A stretch of 10,004 nt of DNA from Acanthaster planci (Eukaryota; Echinodermata; Asteroidea; Valvatida; Acanthasteridae): assembly GCF_001949145.1 (NCBI RefSeq), contig NW_019091784.1:1-10004 (forward strand), read 5' to 3'. Each line of letters starts with the position of its first letter. Position 1 is the first letter of the stretch. Both the position numbers and the translations under genes were made by a program. Shown one piece after another: positions 5,891-10,004 of the stretch. The notes under the pieces are model-generated. The model was not told the DNA's origin. It saw only the letters and a list, made by a program, of their open reading frames with translations, and did not search any database.

Positions 5891-7110
5891 AATCCAAACT
5901 ACAGGATTGTCACAGCCTTTGAATCCCAATATCTTCTGAAATGAGAATGACTCAACAGTTTTACTTACACCGGTGCATTCCTCAGAATTTAAACTTTAAT
6001 ACTTGAGTTTTGGGTGTAAAGTTTGATGAAAATAATGTATGATCAGAGCCACTACACTACGTCAACAACTGTGTGCGGCCATCTCTGTTTGTTGTCGCGT
6101 GACATGGTCCCGTCTAAGCCTACGGTAAAACATGTATCTCACGAGACTTGACCCGGTTTGGAATGATGATGTACATGTAGAGCTAAAAATACTCTTTCAT
6201 TTGATGTACCGGTATGACTCGAGGCATTTGACTGAAGTACGATCAAATCTTGTTTTGGGTTGTGAAGACTACAAAAAGGTAACATAAAATGTGCATTTTT
6301 CTGTTGAAAGTCCCCCCAAAACATGCATGGAGTTGATGAAATATATGTGTATATGAAACTGTGTTTATTTGGAAGTTTGGAATTTCAAGAAGAAATGAAA
6401 GTTGTTTTGTGTCAAAAACTTATGTTGAACTGGTGCTGAACAGCCCTTTCGTATTGGGGTGCTGTCGCACAACTGTGTACATACATGTATGGTGTACGCA
6501 TACATCAGATTGATGCATGGTGCACATGGAGCAAGATGCATAAACTACACGTTATTTCAATCAAATGTTATCACAAGACACTGCCAAACACAAACAGACT
6601 TAAAATGACACCCGACAGACTTGGTCCCCTATTTTATAGTTACATGTATTTATTCATGAAAAAAGTATCACATCAAAACTATGCTTCAGTGATCTTTCAC
6701 ACATCGCTAAATATTTCAAGCCTAACTCAACTGTCCCGTTACTGTATGTATCCTGTGTTTATTATTGATAGAGTTCTCCATAATAAAAAGACATTATTTA
6801 CTTTACACTTCCTCTGTGACTTACATGTACTGGTAAAATACAGATCATTGACCAACTCTAGCAATGTCTGAACGGCTGAAGTGGAACTGATGAGGACAAG
6901 ACTCCATTTGGTCTAGTGTCCACCCCCAAAAAGTGACGGACTAATTATACCTAGTATTAATAACTAAAAAATTCATACAACTTCACTACATGTACATGTA
7001 TACTAACAGCTATTGAGCTTAAATTTTACACCATTCAATTTCTTTTGAAATTCTCTTTCCAATGGTAGGCCTACTAAATTTGTGGGGGTCAGACAAGAAA
7101 ACCTGAAAAG
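5891..7110. other. Interval without a supported gene; possible minus-strand leader
   Basis: On the minus strand AGATGGCCGC (complement of 6075-6084) resembles a YY1 site, with TCACGCGAC nearby. A consensus GTAAGT donor follows at 5968-5963, so 5969 to about 6110 could be an untranslated first exon; the ATG inside the YY1-like site meets a stop after six codons. Other contents are ACATGTACATGT at 6988-6999 and TACCGGTA near 6207. The 128-codon open frame at 6485-6871 is the longest in the window, but it lies in AT-rich DNA with no recognisable domain or splice context, and I do not call it a gene. Confidence 0.25.
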
Positions 7111-7162
7111 TGCCGGACTCCCTATTTTTACCGTTGCGCAAAAATCACTCACTAGCATCTAC
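7111..7162. repeat. Diverged dispersed repeat, copy A
   Basis: GGACTCCCTATTTTTACCGTTGC followed by a CTAGCATCTAC tail at 7111-7162 resembles GGACTCTATTTTTACGGCTGC followed by CTAGCAATTCTAC at 8058-8113. Spacing between the two shared blocks differs by roughly ten bases. A weaker relative (ATCTCAATTTTTACGGCG) is near 2204-2221. I infer one old repeat family; boundaries cannot be set by eye. Confidence 0.35.
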
Positions 7163-7226
7163 AACAGGGTTTATGGCAACATTTCAAAAGAGAGCCATCC
7201 ACAGCCCCATATGTGGGGCTAAAATT

Positions 7227-7245
7227 GGGCCCTGTTTATGGGTCT
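7227..7245 (+). repeat. Dispersed repeat copy 1 (GGGCCCTGTTTAYGGGTCT)
   Basis: The 19 bases here match 7733-7751 at all but one position, and the next base (A) also follows copy 2 one position later after CT. Flanks are not similar beyond the core. Just upstream, a small hairpin pairs AGCCCCA (7203-7209) with TGGGGCT (7214-7220). The core is probably the conserved edge of a repeat family. Confidence 0.6.
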
Positions 7246-7732
7246 AAGCTGCACTACCAATGATTTACAGCAAAGAGTGGACTTGGAACCAGCCAAGGGC
7301 GTTGCATATTAGCTGCAACACAAAACAGCCGTACTATTTTCTACGAGTAGCATGGAACAACAGGTAGGCCTACCCTCGCAGATCTGAACGAGATTATACA
7401 TGTAGTCTCTCCCACAGGCTACCATTATATAACCATACAAAGGAGTCTGTAATGTACAAGTTAGGCCAAAATTCGTACGGAGTGGGAAAACTGCAAAAAA
7501 GGTAACATTTTTCCTCCAACATTTGTCTAAACGAAGAAAAGACGAGTTTTCTACAATTAGCCACCTAGCGGATTTTGTACAGCGTAAGGTGTGAACATAG
7601 TCCAGTGCGATTTTTGCTCATAACTTAAACGGATGTTTAGTCATGCCCCAGACATTCCGGATAAATTTTTCTGAAACAAATCCCTGTGAATCGGGACAGG
7701 GCCGGGCGGCCCACGACGGAGGAGCATTCGTC

Positions 7733-7751
7733 GGGCCCTGTTTACGGGTCT
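7733..7751 (+). repeat. Dispersed repeat copy 2
   Basis: This is the second copy of the 19-base sequence, in the same orientation 506 bases downstream. The 9-base target sequence of the palindromic element at 7757-7838 begins inside its last bases, so that element landed at the end of this repeat. Confidence 0.6.
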
Positions 7752-7847
7752 ACACCTAGCCCCACTACTACTAGTGTGGCACGGACTCTCACTCCCGATG
7801 GATCTGGAGTGCGAGTCCGTGCCACACTAGTGGGGCTAGTCTACACC
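7748..7847. mobile_element. 82 bp palindromic MITE-like element with 9 bp target duplication
   Basis: The element spans 7757-7838 and starts TAGCCCCACT and ends AGTGGGGCTA. Its inverted arms (7757-7795 and 7806-7838) match except for one substitution and a six-base ACTACT expansion in the left arm, leaving a roughly 10-base centre. The sequence GTCTACACC occurs exactly at 7748-7756 and again at 7839-7847, directly abutting both ends, which is what insertion with target duplication produces. A 9-base duplication is seen for Mutator-like elements and some others; the superfamily is not settled by this. The element has no coding capacity. The C of the left duplication and G of the right duplication extend the palindrome by one pair by chance. 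Confidence 0.72.
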
Positions 7848-8057
7848 CTAACCATGGAGCCCTAACATGCTCGAAATTGGGTAAAGCCTACCACAGGACA
7901 TACGAACCATGTACTGAATTGAGCTCGAAGATGAACTGAATGCCGAAAATGTCAGTGCAGAAATGCAGAGATTAAAACAACCGCAGAATGAATGACACAC
8001 TTGCTTGGTAGGCCACCACGCCAAAATTGGCACAAAATTCGGGCCTGATATTCGGCT

Positions 8058-8113
8058 GGACTCTATTTTTACGGCTGCAAGCATTCGTTCACGTAACCTG
8101 CTAGCAATTCTAC
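8058..8113. repeat. Diverged dispersed repeat, copy B
   Basis: This is the partner of the repeat at 7111-7162, in the same orientation. It lies inside a 111-codon minus-strand open frame (7848-8183), which argues that the frame is a by-product of stop-poor repeat DNA and not a gene. Confidence 0.35.
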
Positions 8114-8283
8114 GGAGGCCGATCACGGCATAGCAGAAAGAGCCCGTAAATGTCCACAAACAAATTACAGAAAAAACCCACATTGAAATAAATCCTTCGC
8201 TGGAAAATGTATCTTAGCTATGGAACAACGTCAACAAATGAGATTTTTTTTCATCAACAGGAAACACAGACCGGAATGTGTAC

Positions 8284-8318
8284 AAAAAAACAAACAAACA
8301 AACAAACGAAAAAAAAAA
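8284..8318 (+). repeat. A-rich CAAA microsatellite
   Basis: A run of A is followed by four CAAA units and then more A, with a single CG interruption. It looks like either a simple repeat or the A-rich 3' tail of a plus-strand retroposed sequence. No RNA polymerase III box was found upstream to support the second reading. Confidence 0.8.
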
Positions 8319-8565
8319 CACTACGCCTTCGTGCAAAATGGACGAGGGCGCTAGTACAGACAATAATGGCAACAAAATAATGCCTTTGCAAACCAAATTG
8401 TAATTTTTATAATGTCAATTTCTCTTCGATCAAGGAAGCTGCAGGCATATGAACTGGGTGATTTCTAAATAAGCATGGAAAATAAAAGCAGAAATATAAA
8501 AGAGTGCCGGAACCTATTTAGAAAGCGTGAAACACGAACGCGAAAATCAAAATCGCTCTATAATG

Positions 8566-8630
8566 TTGATTTCAGGAGTCAACGCACCCGATTAGGAACA
8601 AAAACGGGGAAAATCAGATTCTGGGCTGAT
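8566..8630 (+). repeat. 65 bp direct repeat, copy 1
   Basis: This matches 8769-8833 at 60 of 65 positions without gaps. It begins TTGATTTCAGGAGTCAA and ends TTCTGGGCTGAT. Three of the five differences are clustered at ACGCACC versus ATACATC. Flanks are unrelated, so the copies are a separated duplication with a 203-base offset and not a simple tandem array. Confidence 0.85.
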
Positions 8631-8768
8631 GTTCGTGTTTAAGCGATTTTGCATCCTCCTCAATTTCAAAAAAGTGTGATTTTTCTCTCAAGGAATGTGT
8701 AGGGGGGACCCCTGGGCACACTTTATTAGCGCCCCGAATGATTCGGCCCACAGGCTGTCTCAGCTCAA

Positions 8769-8833
8769 TTGATTTCAGGAGTCAATACATCCGATTAGGA
8801 ACCAAAACGGGGAAAATCGGATTCTGGGCTGAT
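8769..8833 (+). repeat. 65 bp direct repeat, copy 2
   Basis: This is the second copy of the 65-base unit. The 138 bases between copies include AGGGGGGACCCCT at 8701-8713 and a CCGAAT/ATTCGG inverted repeat at 8734-8746. No coding frame spans both copies convincingly. Confidence 0.85.
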
Positions 8834-8914
8834 ACCATGTTCCACTTCCATTTGACACTTGGAATTATTTCAGATAGATGCAGCGGATGGAAAATACGGA
8901 CCTGAATTATTCAC

Positions 8915-8934
8915 AAACGAGCCCTTGCGTCGCC
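8915..8934 (+). repeat. 20-base repeat AAACGAGCCMTTGCGTCGCC, copy 1
   Basis: Nineteen of 20 bases match 9542-9561, in the same orientation. The unit is CpG-rich and its neighbours differ. On the opposite strand it reads GGCGACGCAAGGGCTCGTTT. Confidence 0.6.
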
Positions 8935-9541
8935 GCCCACCGGATAAGGAGTTTGGAAACTCCCACTTTCTGGGATACACAAACCTAATGGGCCAGCCGT
9001 GTTGACATGCGTTACCCATCTTCTATCGTGGCCTTGGAGGAGATCGCTGTTGATTTGCAAGTCATGACAACTGAAACTTCAAATTCCATGAACCTCACCT
9101 ACAGGCCTGCACTTTCTTTCACCCTTGGTACCCCAACAGTGCACGAAAACGTAAAGTAATCAGTTTTTCTGTCCGTGTTGTTGCCCCCCCCCCCACTATA
9201 TTGTATACATATTGATGTTTATGAAAAACATGCGTTGCCTGTTAAATCTTCATTGCAGCAAGCTTGTTGAAATAATTAGGACAGTTCGACGAAATGATCA
9301 TAACTGATCATTCTTAGAAGTTTGCTCGCACGAGCAACAGACCGGTATATCCCTTGCTGTTTATTTAGCCACATAGAAAATTACTAATATCGACAAAACC
9401 CTTGGGATAACAAAAATCACGGTGGCGAACAATGTCCACTCCACTTAACCCCTAAATGCGACATTTTACCCTGCACACGCGAGTCAACGGGTATCAGTAA
9501 TTAATTAACAGAATTACAAGCAGACATTCCTAAATCAAAAT

Positions 9542-9561
9542 AAACGAGCCATTGCGTCGCC
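9542..9561 (+). repeat. 20-base repeat, copy 2
   Basis: This is the partner of 8915-8934 with a single substitution (A for C). It is followed by CTAGTGGCAGCGC, a compact GC-rich tail. Together the copies suggest another repeat family in the right part of the window. Confidence 0.6.
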
Positions 9562-9979
9562 TAGTGGCAGCGCAGCTAAACTTACGATCTACCAAAAACA
9601 CCACAGTACAGGGGGCGGGCGAATTACGTGTTGACAGACATTACCAACAGGCAGTTGTTGCATTAGAGGAGACTGGATAGGTATTGTCTTCCTACTCACA
9701 TGCCAAAATGCACAACTTTCTGGGAAGCCATCACTATGGAACGCCGATCGATCGTTCCCCTACATCGATCGATCGATCTCTTTTGATCGCTGAAGAAAGA
9801 GCAATGACAAAAGTGCGATGAAACTACATCGATGCCAACGTTACGTAACCTCTTCCAAACGCGTGTTCCCTATAACCATAGCCCACCAGCACACAAGGCC
9901 ACCCGTGTTCAGTACCTAAAGTCTGGTCCCGAGCCAATTGAGTTGTCAAATGGGTGTTTATATCTAGGTTCCTTGTCAG

Positions 9980-10004
9980 GGATCTGCCGCTGCCGGTCGG
10001 CGCC
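9980..10004 (+). CDS. Candidate exon start, truncated by window edge
   Basis: A pyrimidine-rich acceptor, CTAGGTTCCTTGTCAG, ends at 9979. The remaining 25 bases are strikingly GC-rich (CTGCCGCTGCCGGTCGGCGCC region) compared with the AT-rich sequence before them, as expected at an intron/exon boundary. All three frames are open over this short distance, so no protein can be read. Confidence 0.3.

Larger units (their letters stand above)
271..6999. repeat. Dispersed palindromic motif family ACATGTACATGT
   Basis: At least eleven exact copies of the 12-base palindrome occur, starting at 271, 457, 1541, 1636, 1712, 2678, 4235, 5507, 5796 and 6988 plus the longer variants around 2316 and 4705, which carry partial cores. 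Ten of these starts are full 12-base matches I located by reading. Shorter forms (TACATGTA, GTACATGTAC) are much more numerous. No exact 12-mer was found after 6999. The copies are not arranged in tandem arrays. They resemble neither a transposon nor a classical microsatellite. Confidence 0.8.
8834..9979. other. Non-coding interval, no gene seen
   Basis: No supported exon is visible. The interval contains an 11-base C run at 9184-9194, an AATGATCA/TGATCATT hairpin at 9293-9312, a minus-strand GTAAGT donor-like site near 9566-9571, and an ATCGATCGATCGATC run at 9764-9778 facing CGATCGATCG at 9745-9754. CpG dinucleotides are more frequent here than in the left part, which may reflect proximity to a gene beginning at or beyond the right edge. 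Confidence 0.45.

Noticed and set aside
6485-6871. 128-codon plus-strand open frame, the longest in the window
   Set aside because: It lies in AT-rich DNA, has no recognisable domain, no paired splice sites and no polyadenylation context. A frame of this length is expected occasionally by chance.
6818-6871. Possible 53-base minus-strand exon ending ACAT|GTAAGT
   Set aside because: The donor falls inside a TACATGTA motif, where GTAAGT-like words arise easily, and the acceptor is ordinary.
7848-8183. 111-codon minus-strand open frame starting with a hydrophobic segment
   Set aside because: It contains a dispersed repeat copy (8058-8113) and begins close to the palindromic element; there is no splice or start support beyond an ATG.
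9745-9778. Cluster of CGATCGATCG repeats as an origin or methylation locus
   Set aside because: This is a short simple repeat in a eukaryotic context; nothing else around it supports a replication or restriction function.
1-10004. tRNA, rRNA or CRISPR array
   Set aside because: No cloverleaf with a GTTCRANNC box, no rRNA-like conserved block and no regularly spaced identical repeats were seen on either strand.

Overview
This is eukaryotic genomic DNA of animal type, not bacterial. It is AT-rich and mostly non-coding. It has no operon layout, no long uninterrupted coding frame, and several positions with good animal-type splice signals. Its most conspicuous trait is a very high density of self-complementary short motifs, above all ACATGTACATGT, with TACCGGTA and TAGGCCTA beside it. 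In my experience this texture is common in marine invertebrates, especially deuterostomes such as echinoderms or lancelets. That taxonomic guess is an inference, not a demonstrated result.

No complete gene can be recognised. The coding calls are isolated candidate exons chosen because a polypyrimidine-AG acceptor, a GT donor, a good start context or an AATAAA signal coincides with an open frame. They are: a plus-strand exon at 59-116 containing an HPHG motif; a plus-strand terminal-exon-like segment at 704-846; a minus-strand exon at 938-1032; plus-strand open segments at 2031-2181 and 2396-2656; a small minus exon at 4023-4067; a two-exon-like small gene at 5589-5890; and an exon beginning at 9980 that runs off the window. 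They lie on both strands and cannot be assembled into one gene from sequence alone. A promoter-like cluster (ETS, CRE, inverted CCAAT, E-box) sits at 3462-3506, followed by a possible first exon ending at a strong donor at 3701.

The best-supported content is repetitive and mobile DNA. A 1.26 kb foldback element at 4179-5442 has two long diverged inverted arms and TTAA on both sides, as in piggyBac-like elements. Its left arm carries a nested 224 bp element with 46 bp terminal inverted repeats and TA duplications. A perfect 53 bp inverted repeat forms a hairpin at 1618-1741, a near-perfect 60 bp hairpin lies at 3254-3314, and an 82 bp palindromic element with an exact 9 bp target duplication lies at 7757-7838. 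The right third (about 7.4-10.0 kb) nearly lacks the ACATGTAC motif, is richer in CpG, and holds dispersed and direct repeats (65 bp at 8566 and 8769; 20 bp at 8915 and 9542).

The most informative observation is that the two arms of the 1.26 kb element act as an internal before/after comparison. Tracts of ACATGTAC and TAGGCCTA are present in one arm and absent at the matching place in the other. The palindromic motifs therefore appear to be gained or lost as discrete short insertions.
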